Positions 12,909 through 25,986 of a stretch of DNA of 64,000 nucleotides are shown piece after piece. The notes beneath the pieces are model-generated. The model was not told the origin of the DNA, ran no database searches, and saw nothing but the letters and a program-made list of their open reading frames with translations. Where the stretch lies: positions 16,093 through 80,092 of the forward strand of contig JAEPRB010000141.1 of NCBI GenBank assembly GCA_016758965.1. The letters are read 5' to 3'. The translations under genes were made by a program, and so were the position numbers. This DNA comes from Circinella minor (lineage: Eukaryota > Mucoromycota > Mucoromycetes > Mucorales > Lichtheimiaceae). Every line of letters starts with the position of its first letter. Within the stretch, counting starts at the first letter, position 1.

Positions 12909-14567
12909 GGTCAATCCAGCACAAAAAAAAATTAAGAGTGAATATAAAAAATAAAAAACTTCTTGTTGAAGGGGTGGTAACTTTAAATCCGCATAAAGGA
13001 TTGGGATTCAATATCAAAATTATTGGGAAATGGTGGCTTGGTTTTGAATTGATATTTTCCTCTGCTTTAGTTGCATAAAAATTCAAAATTCATATGAGCT
13101 CTGAGTAAACTAAACAATCATATCTCATTCTCTCTCTCTCTCTCTCTCTCTCACTGTATATATGTATACATAGAGATACATTTATTGATCGTCAATTTAT
13201 AGTTATTTGAATCCTATTTGTCCGACAAAATATGCATAAGTTGCATATTAGCATCCGATGTATTTGGTCGCCTTGGGTACGTATTGCTAACACGACCTTT
13301 GTCGCGATAAAAATATTAAAAGAGATTTATATAGGTTATTAGCGTAAAGTACTTTAGCAATATTATATGTGCTCTAAAGAGAAGTGTATAATTAAATTGA
13401 TTATACTGTAATTGTACTTCCTAAGATGTATCTTTTAAAATATTAATATAATTATTTGTAGTTGTGTCGCATAAATCTATTTGGTATACATCCTAAAAAG
13501 AATGAAAAAAATGTAATAAATTGCATATTTCCTAGAATAGTAGAACGGTTACCATATCAACAACACTCTTCGAATTTTTATAGCATTTGTGGCATTATTA
13601 TTGTGGAACCATGAAAATCCAAGCCTCTCTAAGCCTACCATATAAAGTAATACATTTATATAAACAGTCGGGCGGACCATGATTATTTACGGATACTTAC
13701 TGTTGTCAATAAAAGGTATTGTTATTTTAGCATGGATAAAAGTAAGAAAAAAAAACGAGGAGCAAAAAAAAAAAGATCTCATTGTTTAATGATAATAATA
13801 ATAATAAAATAATATGCAGATCCTGTTTTTTGAGCTTTTGTAGACATATTTTATTATTATAATAATTATTTTAGGAGACTCATGATATGATTATAATTTT
13901 TGACATTTTTGAATTAATTATAACTAACTATCTTTTTCTTGTTGTTTAGGCTGAGAAAATAAACATTTTCAGGCACACACTTACTTTATTATAGAATTGT
14001 AGGTGAAAAAAAAAATTATAAAAAAAGAAACAAAAAATAATTTACTTTTCTTAGTTTCTCGTACGACATTACAAGATCATCGTGTAAAACAATTCTGGGC
14101 TTTCTTTTAATAGTAGTCGTTTCAATTATTACAAATAATAATGATAATCCTAAAAAGAATATTATTTCACTCGATCTCCTTTCGCTAATAATAAAGATCC
14201 ATCGATCAATTTCCAAGCCAAAAAAAAAAAAAAGAAAATCGGATGTAAAATATGTTTTTAATATCGAAAAGAAAGGAGAAGTGGGGCGTTCTTTTTCTTC
14301 TTTTGCATATGTTATGGTTGGATATTAATATAAAGTTCTACAAATTAGAAAACGAGGAGCAGGAAACTAATTATATTCGGCAGCAAGGTGCTGAGAAAGT
14401 AGCGGGAAAGGGAGTTTATGTAGTTCGGATTACTTTCCATTATTATTATTGAGAATAATAATATCTTTTTTTTTTTACTCTTTTCTCTCTCTCTTTCCTT
14501 TTTTTTTTATTCTCCATATAATATACCTCTTTTATTTTTTTATTTTTACCCCGTTCGTTGTTGAGCA
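12909..14567. other. Divergent promoter region between the NOP4-like and TBC genes
   Basis: About 1.65 kb separating two genes transcribed outward. It contains a (TC)n tract at about 13129-13152, AT-rich sequence, poly-A runs near 13750-13775 and 14220-14235, and pyrimidine-rich sequence at 14465-14550 just upstream of the TBC start, as is common in fungal promoters. Short open frames at 14016-14216 and 14252-14452 show no domain and are not called. Confidence 0.55.
13129..13152. repeat. (TC)n microsatellite
   Basis: Twelve consecutive TC dinucleotides about 220 bp upstream of the NOP4-like start codon. A simple repeat; its purine/pyrimidine asymmetry could act in the promoter, but nothing in the sequence proves that. 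Confidence 0.9.
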
Positions 14568-17399
14568 ATGAGTACTTCCATCATCGCACCTACTCCATTA
14601 AGTCACGATGAATTTTCATCCGTTTCATTAAATAATAATAATAATAAAGAAGATAATGATAAGAATACAGCTACTCACAACGGTAATGACTTGGAAACTG
14701 ATTCACTTAGTTCCCAAGGATACACTACTTCTGACACCACAGACGAAATGACACGTTCTGAAGATAATACCCGTATTTCACAAGATACTGTCAAAGAAGG
14801 TAAATATAATGAGGCTCAGTGCATAAAAAAGGGAGTGTTGCCTAACACAACAAAATCATATACAGTATCAGAAGACCCACAACCACAAAATCAACAACCA
14901 AGACGAAAAAGTGTCGCAACAACAGTTAGTAGCAATAAAACTCGTGAAACGGATAGCTTTATTAGTACCAATAGCGGAACAAGTAGTAGTAGTGATGATG
15001 ATGACCAAGAAGAACATCAATCTTTTACACCAGTAGGAGAAGAAGAAGATGATTATGAATACGATCCACCGACAACAAGCACTACGTTGAATGACAGCTT
15101 ATTCAATGAAATATCTTTGCAAGATGCTGCTGATAAGAAACAAGAACAAGAAGTACAGCAGAAAGAAGAACCAACACCAGCTGGTGCTATAACAACAAAT
15201 GATACCATTATTCCACCAATGACTACGACTATTATGACTACGACTACTACCCCTATCATCAAGAAGGAACTAAAATCCACCAGTTCACCTTTACAACCAG
15301 TTAACACTCAAGAAGTGACAACGACGAAAACATCAACATTAGAAACGGTACCAGAAAAAGACCCATTACCAATCACTACTAAACATCCTCAACCCCAAAA
15401 ACCCGAACCAATAAATACTTCCAAAAGTGGATTATTTGGTTTATGGTCAACGATAAAAAGTGCAGGACGCCGGCCGTCTGACCCACAACAAGATACCCCA
15501 CTGGTTGTTGAACATCGTACTACCTTATCCGCTGAAGAACGGCAAAAAAGAGTTTTACAACGTCGAAGTGTGTCACAACCTATGCTTGGACAAGAGAATG
15601 CTATTTTGCGACAAATGGAACAATTAAATGTAGAAAATACAAACGATCCTAAAGTTCGCATGTTGACTAGTATGAAACGAAAGTCGATTCGACAAAGTCT
15701 TGTGAATCAAAACAAAAATGTTCGAGATAATTTTGATTGGGGTAAAAACAAAAAAAAAAAAAAGACAAAAGAACGAATTAGTATATATATATAAAGTAGA
15801 CAAATTGTGAAACTCAATGCAAAATATTATATATGATAATTATGGTAGATTTTTGGGCTGGTTTATTATGTGATTATGAACAAACAAGGAGAAGTAGAAA
15901 ATTCTTACTTCATAATGTCGAATTAGGTATCCCACCTTCCATTCGTGGTATGGTTTGGCAAATGCTTTCAGAATCCAAGAACCATGAATTACAAAGCAAG
16001 TACATTGAACTATTAAACACGCCGAGCGCTTATGAAAAAATGATTCAGCGAGATCTCGCACGGACTTTCCCTGGTCATAAGTTTTTCAAAGAACGGGATG
16101 GGGTTGGTCAAGAAGGTCTTTATAATGTCGTTCGAGCTTATAGTGTTCATGACCAAGAAGTTGGTTATTGTCAAGGCTTAGCATTTGTTGTTGGACCTTT
16201 ATTACTTAATGTAAGGAGAATAAATGAATGAATGTATTTTGATATCATAGTTGTAATCCAACGCATAGACTAATAATAAACGTTTTTCGTTCTATTCTCC
16301 AAATCATAATAACTATTATAATAACTTAGATGCCAGATGATGAAGCGTTTTGTGTCTTGGTGAAACTTATGGATAATTATGGATTACGAGGTCATTTTAC
16401 ACCGGATATGGAGGGACTTCATTTACGATTATATCAATTTGATGCTCTTGTTGAAGAATATTTACCTCATGTTGCACGACATTTACAACAGCAAGGTATT
16501 GGGTCGACAATGTATGCATCACAATGGTTCATGACATTATTTGCATATAAATTTCCACTTGAACTGGTATTCCGCATCTACGATTTAATTTTGACGGAAG
16601 GAGTTCGGTCTATATTCCAATTTGCTATTGCTGTACTTAAACGAAATGAAACTGCCATTCTGGGTTTAGACTTTGAACATTTGCTCAACTTTTTAAAAAA
16701 TGGGTTATTTGAAGAATATAAGGTAAAAGTTACAAAAAAAAAAAAAAAGAATGTTTGGAATATATGCATGCATTGTGTTGTGTAATCATAAAATCTTAAA
16801 TGAAACTCAAAAAGATAATAATTAATTAAAACATATGTACTTATTTCTTTATCTATCATTAGGATGACGATCGACAGTTAGTTGCCGATGCATGTTCATT
16901 CGATATCACCGTAAAGCGACTCCTTCAATTGGAAAAGGAACATAAGCAACAACAAGCCAAAGAAGTAGCAGATGCACGAACATTAGAACAACTACAAAAG
17001 AGCAATATTGAACTGCGTGATCAAGTCAAACATCTTGAAACAACTTCAACCACTGTAGAACAAGAACGTAAAGATATATGTGTCCAATTGAGCAAGAGTC
17101 AAGCTGACTTATCCCATGCTTATGATGAACAATCTTCACTTAATGATTTAGTTGGATTATTGCGTGATGAAGTTAAGCTATTACCCCGTAGAATCGAACT
17201 ACAGTGTGGTGGATCCGAATTCGAAGAATTATGTACAGAAAATGCTAAACTAGTGGAAAAGAATTCTGTTTTGGAAGATCATTTAGCAAACCTTGAAACA
17301 TTAGTGATTGATATAAAAATGCGATATGCTCAAAGCGAAAATGAACGAGGAGAGTTACAACAAAAACTAAATGAAATGAAAAGATTAATGGGGATGTAA
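14568..17399 (+). CDS. TBC-domain Rab GTPase-activating protein (Gyp5/EVI5-like), 4 exons
   Basis: Predicted to stimulate GTP hydrolysis by a Rab in secretory or endosomal traffic. Exons 14568-15741, 15849-16210, 16330-16722 and 16863-17399 total 2466 nt, giving 821 residues. Residues 1-390 are a low-complexity Asn/Thr/Ser/Glu-rich region with no domain. The TBC domain spans about 391-645: entry motif WDFWAGLL, GIPPSIRGMVWQML, the arginine finger IQRDLARTFP and the glutamine finger VGYCQGLAF. Both catalytic residues are present, so the GAP should be active. A C-terminal coiled coil (about 650-815) resembles the layout of EVI5 and Gyp5, which use it for dimerisation. Exon 1 ends within GAT, and the splice restores DWDFW, the conserved TBC entry. 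Which Rab it acts on cannot be read from the sequence. Confidence 0.92.
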
Positions 17400-19302
17400 A
17401 GCCCCCAAAAAAAAAAAAAAAAAAAAAAATTAAATTGAAAATAATCTCTTTTATTTTTTGTAATAATATAATTATTCTATTTGTAGATTTTTTTATTTAT
17501 TTTCCCCCAATTTGTCGTAACTTTAACATTATCTATATATTCCCCTACTCCTTCTGGACCTACATCCTCATTTTTTTTTTAATTTATCAATATTCTCCTT
17601 CGATACGCATAAATACTACCAGATATATCTTTTTTGAACGTGAGAGTCAACTCACACAACATTTACATAATAACTTTTATACTACATATGATCATTTATT
17701 CCTCATTATTTCTCCTCGTTCTTCATTTTGTTTTAATTAAATTAAATACTGCTACTTGGTTTTCATTCTTCTATATCTTTATTTACAACGGATTATGGTG
17801 TTGGAAATAGCTTATTACATTATTTATATTAATAGTTCTGTATACGTAGTACGTAAAATATACTGTTTCCAAAAAGTAATGAGTGTACTATCTAGCTGAA
17901 TCCATGAACAGCTACGTATGAACTTGATGACTAGTTTAGGTGACATATCCTGTCATAAAAAGGTAATGGAAAAAGCAACATGTGTCACGTATAATAAACA
18001 TTATAAAAGATGTACGTAGCTTCTACGTAGATATTCAATTTTATACGTAACGACTCTACATGCTACTATAAACATAGATATAATATGGCATGAAAATAAA
18101 ATAATACAAGTACAGCCAGCTGATTACGTACAAATTAAAAATTATTCAAATCTGATAATAATATCCATCAATAAAGCAACTACAATTTCATAACAAAATC
18201 AGTATCAATTGAAAATAAAGAATAGTGCTAGACTATAGGGAATGGAGAATTTTGGACTAGTATTAACTCTTAGGTTGTGTATAGGACTACTATACGTATG
18301 GAAAAGGAAGAGTACGTAACTTTAAAGAAGACGAAAAAGCCACGTTTCTTCAAAGTAACATTCTATATGATACTATAACACGTCGATATCCATCAATTAG
18401 TTAATTTGTATATCCGTCATTCATAATATATATATATATATATATCTGCTATAGAGTATGATACTGATCTTATAAAAAGCTTTGTTAATCTACTTATAAA
18501 TACGTAAACAAAAGTCTTTTTTTTTTTTTTACAAAAAGATGGGCTTATTTTAATATATGATAGCACGTCTGATTAAAACAAATACCAAAATTAAAAATTG
18601 CTTTACGTTCTAGTTGACAGAAAGCATATATTTTTGCTGTCAGAACCAAAAAAAAAAAAAAAAAAGAAAAAAGGTCCTGTACTACTAATCAAAATTCAAA
18701 TTGACTTCTAAACATAAAAGTGCTACCACTACTCTTTTTTTTTTCCATATTGCAAGTTGATATTATTGTATCTGCTTGAATTTTTTCTTTAAAAAAAATA
18801 AGGCGAGATTGTTATTGCCATTATTATTATTTTAATCCTTTAACACTATAAAAAAAATTGAAGTGGTGATGATGAAAGTAGTATTTGACGAGGAATACAA
18901 TAATGTGGAATGGATAGTAGTTATCACCTTTGTTTTTATGTGTTTATATAATAATAAGCCGTCTATTTGTCATCCTTTGTGGTTTATATCAGAAACAAAA
19001 AAGAAAGAATATATGCAGAGAAATATTTGATTTCTTTCTTTATATGTACTCCTGGATAACCAAGGAATGGTATTTCCGTTAGAGATCACACAGATAATGT
19101 GACAAGAGGTGGTATATTATTGCTTTTTATGCAATGTTTACACGGACATTATCGATTCCTTCTTAAACCTGAGCGTTATGATTGCAACCTTTATTGATTA
19201 ATGTATAAAATGGCGCACAGGCTTTGTTTTCCACTTTATCTGTTGCATCTCGTTTTTTTTTTACTCTCTTACGCTACTTTTTCTTTCTTCTTCATAATTA
19301 TA
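17400..19302. other. Intergenic region, AT-rich
   Basis: Starts with a long poly-A run (17406-17429) at the 3' end of the TBC gene. No gene is supported. There is a (TA)n tract near 18426-18445, poly-T and poly-A runs at 18518-18530 and 18648-18665, and a noticeable scatter of ACGTA/TACGT words between about 17840 and 18320, including the inverted pair around GTACGTAGCTTCTACGTAG near 18011-18030. No transposon or RNA gene could be recognised. Confidence 0.5.
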
Positions 19303-21468
19303 ATGTTCAGAAGGATACATTCATCCAGTCGTACGAAAACGTGGGCTCTTCGTGCATTATTTCTTATTGTTTTGCTCAGATTGGGGTTTTTTACATTCTC
19401 GAATACTGTGACAAACCAGGTTTATGTATATTATTTGTTGTTATGATGTAGAGTTATAATACAATCTTATGCAAAATTATAGAGAAAAGGTAATTGTGGA
19501 TATATATTTACATGCATACGTATTTTTATATATTATGTAGAAAAATGCTGAATGAGTAAAATGTTCTTCTTCTACTTCTACTTCTTCGCTTCCTCTTCCT
19601 CCTCCTTTTCCACTATCCTCACCACCAATTCCTACTGAAGCTCGCCTTGAGAACGTATTAGTTCAAAACAATCAACCACTTCGTCAACCAAATACTTACA
19701 TGCCAGGTCAGTATTTATGAAAATAAAATATTCTAGCATCACCACATAAAGAAAGGGAGCGGAGAATGACAAACAGAGATAAAAAATGAGCATCTTATTT
19801 TGATCACTCTGAGTTGGATAAAGATTATGTACGTTGAAATTTATAAGCAATAATCATAGTACAACATGACTCGGGATCCAGGTATCTCGATTTAATTGCA
19901 CCAACTGCCGATCAAATTGTAATGCGTTTGAAGAATAAAAAGCTTGAGTACGGAACAGGGCTCGTATGTGAAATTGGTGTGGTAAATATCATATCTATTT
20001 ATATTCTTGCTAGTATTTTCTATTATGTCAATACATTTTATCATGATGAAGAAATTTAGTTTATTTGAAAAAGTCAACTTCGTCTTCATCAATCTCTCTT
20101 TGTTCTCTGTACATATAAATGTTGGTAACAATTGAATATAGATCAACACCAGGTTTGATACGTTAGTGGCTTCTGAAAAGCATTATAGTGGCCTCCATGG
20201 ACATTATATGCGCGAATATCGTATTTATTCTTTAATGGAATGGATTTTACGAGTACGTACATTGTCGTGATACTAACCATAAAACACCGCTTGCGATGGT
20301 TGACGCAGGTATGCATTGAGTAATAAATATGATTTTGCCTATAACTCATTCCTGTCGTGGTTATTTATATGCTTCAATGTGACATTTATTTTATTATATA
20401 TATATATATATATATAGGTTCCAATCATGGTCTGTTTTCATTGCTAGCAGCTGCTAGAGGTGCTCGTGTTGTTACATTTGAACCTCAGCTAATTTACAAA
20501 GTATGTGGTTGCTTTCTTATTACAACTGTTATTCATTGAGGGCATAATACTTAAATTTCATTGAATACGTATCATACATAATCAGGTTCCATCGGATTGA
20601 ATACACGACTCACCAGCGTAGCCAACCGCATTCGAGTACTAGCTCCCCATTGCCATTCTAAACAAGTATCGCAAACTCTCTATGGGTCAATACGAGAAAG
20701 GAGATGGTGACATTGGCCAATTAGACTTTGCCAGCAAGAATACTATAGCAAACACCCAAGCTGTTCGCTTGGATGATATGCCCTCGTTTGATTCATTATT
20801 TTATGATGATAATAACTACAAAACGTTAATTAATAATCCCAAGAAATAGATGCTAATTATGCTAACAGTCTTGAAGTATGTAATGCTGGTGCACATCAAA
20901 CAACGATCGAGGGAGCTTTAACCCTACGTCATTTTCTCAAGATTGATGTTGAAGGTTTTGAACTTTGTGCTTTGGGATCTGCTTCCAAACTTTTCGAATT
21001 GGGCCTTATTAAAAATTTGATTATGGAATTCGGCCCTCCGAACCCGCGCCGATGGGAACGCACGGTTGATACCAGCGACATTACCAATGGACAAAAGCGC
21101 GCTGTGACAACAGTTCATATGCTCGTTATTTGATGCATCGCGCTTTGAATGAATGGAAAATGGATATTTATTTATTGCCTGCATTTGGTTGGGGCAAAAC
21201 TGTGCAATGGGTGTATAATCGTAATATCGATTATCGTGAAAATTCAACATTACCACTTACTAATTTATCAGAATTAACACCAAATCAGCATAAGGTGGTT
21301 CATCATCTCAAGTACTGGGACTTTGATAGTATGCCCATGGAAGATGATGAATTTGAATTGGAAATGGGAGGGAAGAAGCAGCTTGTTACTAAAGTTATTC
21401 CTTTACATGAAAGTGAAGTGGATGACTATATGAGTGATTTAGAATCAATTGGTGAAATACATGTTTGA
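19303..21468 (+). pseudogene. FkbM-family methyltransferase-like gene, broken by several frameshifts
   Basis: Remains of a type II membrane methyltransferase gene. A possible signal anchor begins at ATG 19303 (WALRALFLIVLLRLGFF). Exon-like blocks follow: about 19563-19705, 19871-19981 (YLDLIAPTADQIV), 20142-20250 (INTRFDTLVASEKHYSG), 20255-20308, 20418-20500, 20585-20850, 20860-21135 and 21130-21468. The SAM-binding motif VDAGSNHGLFSLLAAARGA is readable across the intron ending at 20417, and FLKIDVEGFEL, typical of FkbM enzymes, is readable near 20940. Several splice sites still look good, but reading frames break near 20255-20265, near 20690, near 20850 (in-frame TAG) and near 21115. Conserved blocks continue in another frame each time. 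This pattern indicates decay rather than missed introns. Start and 5' exons are uncertain. Confidence 0.72.
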
Positions 21469-23861
21469 TTTGCAAAGCGTGATAGTAATCAGAATGTTTT
21501 GAAAAAACTTAAATTGTAAAATTATTTGGATTCATTTTTTACTTTCGTTTTTGCTCTCAAAGTTTACTATATATGCTCCTCCTCCTTCTTCTATATTTTA
21601 AGCATTTTTCTTGTTTCTCACTCTATTATTACCTACACATACTTTCCTTTTTACAATTATCTGTTACGTAATGCAAACGTAATTAATAAATAGTTCAAAT
21701 GTAATTACTCGCGTGTTCTTGTTTTTTAATACTGTGGATTAACCAGAAATCTTTTTTTATGTACGCATTACTTTATTACTATTATTATCAACAAGTGAAT
21801 GTACTATTGGCTTTAACACTTTTACTCGTAGCATTTTCTACAAGTGCTGGTTTTTTAACTTCAATTCTCCATTGTTAACCATTTCACAGCCTAAAAACTT
21901 CCATTATTTTTTGAACAGCAGAAACAGTACTGAGCTCTAAGGACTGAGTTCAATGTTCGTCAAGCCTTACATATCGGTAAGTTACTCTAGTACCGCATCT
22001 GATACAGCAAAAGAAAATATATGGAAGAGTAAGGAGCTCATAAAGTTGATTACTCGCTGAATGATACATGATTCTAAAGAATGGGATATAGCATTTGCTG
22101 CTGGTGAATTTTTTTTGTCGAGCAGCATTATCAGTATGTAAGTGCAACCTTTTTATTTATAACCTTACAGTATCTATGATACAGGAGTTGAGATATGACA
22201 TGGTCGAGGAATAGTAATTATTAATCATTAGATATGGTAGCTTTATGAGACTGTTCTAGTAACTCGAAATCGCAATACAAAATTTTCAGTCTGCCCATAT
22301 TGAAGTTGAGAACCCAATTCGCATAAATAGATCAATAATAATAAATGATCAATGTTTAGTTCTTTTCCTCTCACCATCTTTTTTTTCTACGCAGTAAACT
22401 GTCTTTAGATTTCTTACATACGTACTCTACTTATAGTTCAATATCCAATAACAAACACATTTCATCAAATGATGCGTGAATACGACCAAAGATGTATATA
22501 GGTTATGGAATTCAGCACTTGTTTGTCAATGAGTAAATGTAGTGAGAGTAGGTCGGTACTGTGATTTTTCAAAATGACTGTTTAAATACAAAAGTAATTT
22601 CATCTTTGATATACTACAAATAAAATTTGAAGCGTTTCTCTACAAACAATGTCAGGGATTGAATTTGTGAGAATCCTGATCGTATTTTTGGATAGAACAT
22701 CGGTGGTGATATTCACATAAACAAATGCGGTGTTAAGATTGTTGATTTGATTGAGCAGCGTATTTCACTGGCAAAAGTGTTATTATTGTAATAATTGCTT
22801 TGGTTTATATACATTGATAATAATTCTTGATTTCGTAGTTGGTTTTCTTTTATTACGTTACGTACCGCAAATATAATAGAACAACTATGAATTTATTTCA
22901 TTGTGAATGCCAATATAGTACTTAACAAGATAGATCGAAAATAAAAAGTTAAAATCATGATGTATTTATCTTCATTCTAAAACAGTAATATGTAAACTAT
23001 AATAGTATACAAACGCTTTTTATTTTTATTTTTATATTGGTTAGATGGAATGGTGGTGAATAATCAACATGTATTGCTTCACCTACCTCATACGTAGTAT
23101 TGTAAATACTGATGTTTTTGAGCTTCGTTGAATTAAGACCTAGTACTTGATGTATAAGAGGTGTTGACAGCAGATATGATCATATTGCAATCGTTGCTCG
23201 TCATTGTGAACCATACCATCAGTGAGTGTCCCTCTGACCCTTACAACTTGAACGTATACGTATGTAATTTGCGAGTCGATCGTTAACGAGGAAAAGATAG
23301 TCAATATCATTTACAAAGGGTAAATGCAAAATATTATCTTTTGAGTATAACAGCAAGCGATCAACAATTTCGTTTGATTTTTTCGTCCTTATTTCTGTAT
23401 ACTGTATCAAAAGTAGGCACTTCGTTCTATCCCATCAGTTTTATACATTCCTAAGACATCCTTTGTCTTTGCCGCATTTCTTGTGGATTTTATCACCAAA
23501 AAGATAATCTTGAGTTGAAGTGGGAAGATAATCAATTACCAACTTGGTGGTGTGTATTTTGCTTTGATTCACTTAATGGTTTTATCATAGGTAATGTCAT
23601 GTAATTATGAGAGAATAAACTAATTTTCAAGATATGCTGTTACAAAAAAGAATTCACCACATTTCTAATTTTTTTTATTGTTACACTGATTGGGGCTGAA
23701 GCCAATAAACCTTTCCAAATATATTATCTTTTTTGCTAAATAAATTTGGGCACAGCAAGATAAGCTTTTCTTTCTTCCACAACTTCATCGTTTTTTTTTT
23801 TTTTTTTAGAAAAATAAAAATCATACCACAACGGCCACGTATCGGTATTTTGAAATCAATA
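21469..23861. other. Intergenic region with possible decayed coding fragments
   Basis: About 2.4 kb with no intact gene. On the minus strand, 23219-23410 reads as a protein-like 63-residue stretch (KKSNEIVDRLLLYSKDN, FVNDIDYLFLVNDRL) with no continuation. I cannot name it, and it may be an old transposon or gene remnant. The rest is AT-rich. The final 130 bp before 23862 are open in frame with the F-box gene but start in a poly-T tract and look like 5' UTR. Confidence 0.4.
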
Positions 23862-25986
23862 ATGACAGCAGCAGCGAAACAGGAGCTGAGGCTATTTGAC
23901 AAATTACCTTTTGATATTTTGATTAATATATTCTCATATTTCACTAAAACGGACTGTTTACAATGTATGGGAGTATGTAAAGCCTGGTACAATAATGTCC
24001 CTGGATACACAGAAAACGTATGGACAGAGGTGGAAATTTGCAGATATAACACTGGTATTTTGAAAAAAAGTTTATGGCTCCATTTTATTGGCAAACATGT
24101 CAAAAAAATTTCGTTTCAAGAATTTCGAAAACAAAAAGAACTTTACAGAATATTACAAAAACTTGTTGATTACGGCTGTGATAATTTTCAGTATTTAGGT
24201 AAATGTCTACTACTGTTTCTACTACCAGTACATTACACTCAATCCGATATGGAAGGGGAAGGGAGGGGAAACGATGAATATTTATGTCAACTCTACGATT
24301 ATCAAAAAAAAAAAATGTATAGAATTTTCATATTGTGCTACTTCCAAACAAGAAATATTTTTACCACTATTATCCAAATTGACAAGGAATGTATCCGAGA
24401 TCAATATAACGAATCATGAAACCAATATTGCCTTTCTATCGTTAATAAAATCATGCCCAAAACTTATCCGGTTCAACTTTATGGATGCTGATTTTATTGC
24501 TTATACTAGCCACGGATTATACGATAGAGAACCTCCCGTTCTGGTAAAATACGATCATGATAATCAAAATGGTCCTCGTCTTATCCTTCCCCAACAGCAA
24601 CAACTTGAAACACCTCCATTTCACAACTTAATCGATATGAACTTTATTGGTACTCTATTAGCAGCAAGCCGTTTACTACCTATCCTACAAAAATGCCCTT
24701 CTTTGGAATATCTTTCTTTTACAAGAAAAACAAATTACAACATTCCTGGAAAAGAGGATTATACATCAAAGATTATTGATTTCAGTACATGCTTTTCTTG
24801 GTGTCCTAATCTCAAATATTTGGATATTAATAATGATTATGTTAAGTTAGGATCAAGGAAGTTAAAAGAGCACTACATTGATAAATTCAAGAAAGAAATG
24901 ATAGAATCATCTGCAGCGACAAAAGTAGCAGTAGTAACAACAACGGCAAAAGAAACTAATGACAGACAAGAAACAAGCCATCTTCAATATCTCAAAGTAT
25001 TTGAAACATATACTTTTGGTGCCCAAGACATAAAGCACGTTTTATTACAAAACAGACATTCGTTAAAACACCTTGTTGTCGCAAATGATCTCCACAGTAT
25101 ACCAACAATCGATACCCATACAACAATACCTTACAACATAGACTGGACGTTTGTATTCCCTGTCTTTTCGGCACCCAATTTACGTTCATTAATCCTTGAT
25201 TCTATTCTATATAGCCAGTGTGGTCCCTTATTAACAATGATTCAACAATGTCCATCTTTGGAAGTTGTCGCTTTATTCAACAACAATCACGCATACAGCA
25301 TATCACTCAATTTGTCTAGACTTCTCCTTCCATTAAAACATTTAAAATGTTTGGAGCTTGCTAATTTCACATTGGATTTTGATACTAATGCTGATGACCA
25401 TGATAACAACGACAATAGCAACCCGGCACCGCTCTTCGAACAATTGACAACACGTGGATCAAAACTGGAAACAATCATTTTGAACGATAACATCCTCAAT
25501 ATTACGGACAAGTTTTTGATAGCAGCAGCATATATCCCTACATTAAAACATATTCAATTGACACTCGATCCAGAAAACTACAATGACCGGAATATATGCT
25601 TATTCAGTGATTTACTCAATAAGTCAAAAAGTATTCAATCTATAAATCTTCGTGGTATGCGCGCGTTGCCCCGAGAATTTCTTTGTTCACTTGGTGATTT
25701 ACCTTTTCTGGAGGAAATAAGCTTTGATACTGACAATGGAAGAAATGAAGGAACGGTTCCTAGCTATGTGGGTATGCCGGTAGATAGGTCAGGGCTTTTC
25801 CAGATGCTGCATAAAAGCATAAGTTTGAAAAATATACTTATTGCAAGCGAGGAAATGTTACGGGATGAAGAATCGGATCTTCATAGTGCACTAATTAAAG
25901 AAAAATTATTACATGTTAAATATGAGATGACGAAATATTCTTCCATGTTTAAACTACTACTGAATTGCAGTCTCACGGCTATATAG
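23862..25986 (+). CDS. F-box protein with leucine-rich C-terminal region, 2 exons
   Basis: Predicted substrate adaptor for an SCF ubiquitin ligase. Exons 23862-24198 and 24323-25986 give 2001 nt and 666 residues. ATG 23862 (MTAAAKQEL) is taken as the start; the frame continues upstream to 23733 but through poly-T sequence. The F-box is at about residues 10-55 (LFDKLPFDILINIFSYF, CMGVCKAWYNNVPGY) and is the Skp1-binding motif. The rest is a divergent leucine-rich-repeat-like region (repeated CPSLEYLSF, CPNLKYLDI, LKCLELANF blocks) that would recognise the target. Acceptor 24321-24322 after the A-rich tract restores the frame; reading straight through the A-run instead gives an alternative that I consider less likely. 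The target cannot be predicted. Confidence 0.85.

Noticed and set aside
12909..12914. TTG start two codons before the NOP4-like ATG
   Set aside because: Not a plausible eukaryotic start when ATG follows at 12908.
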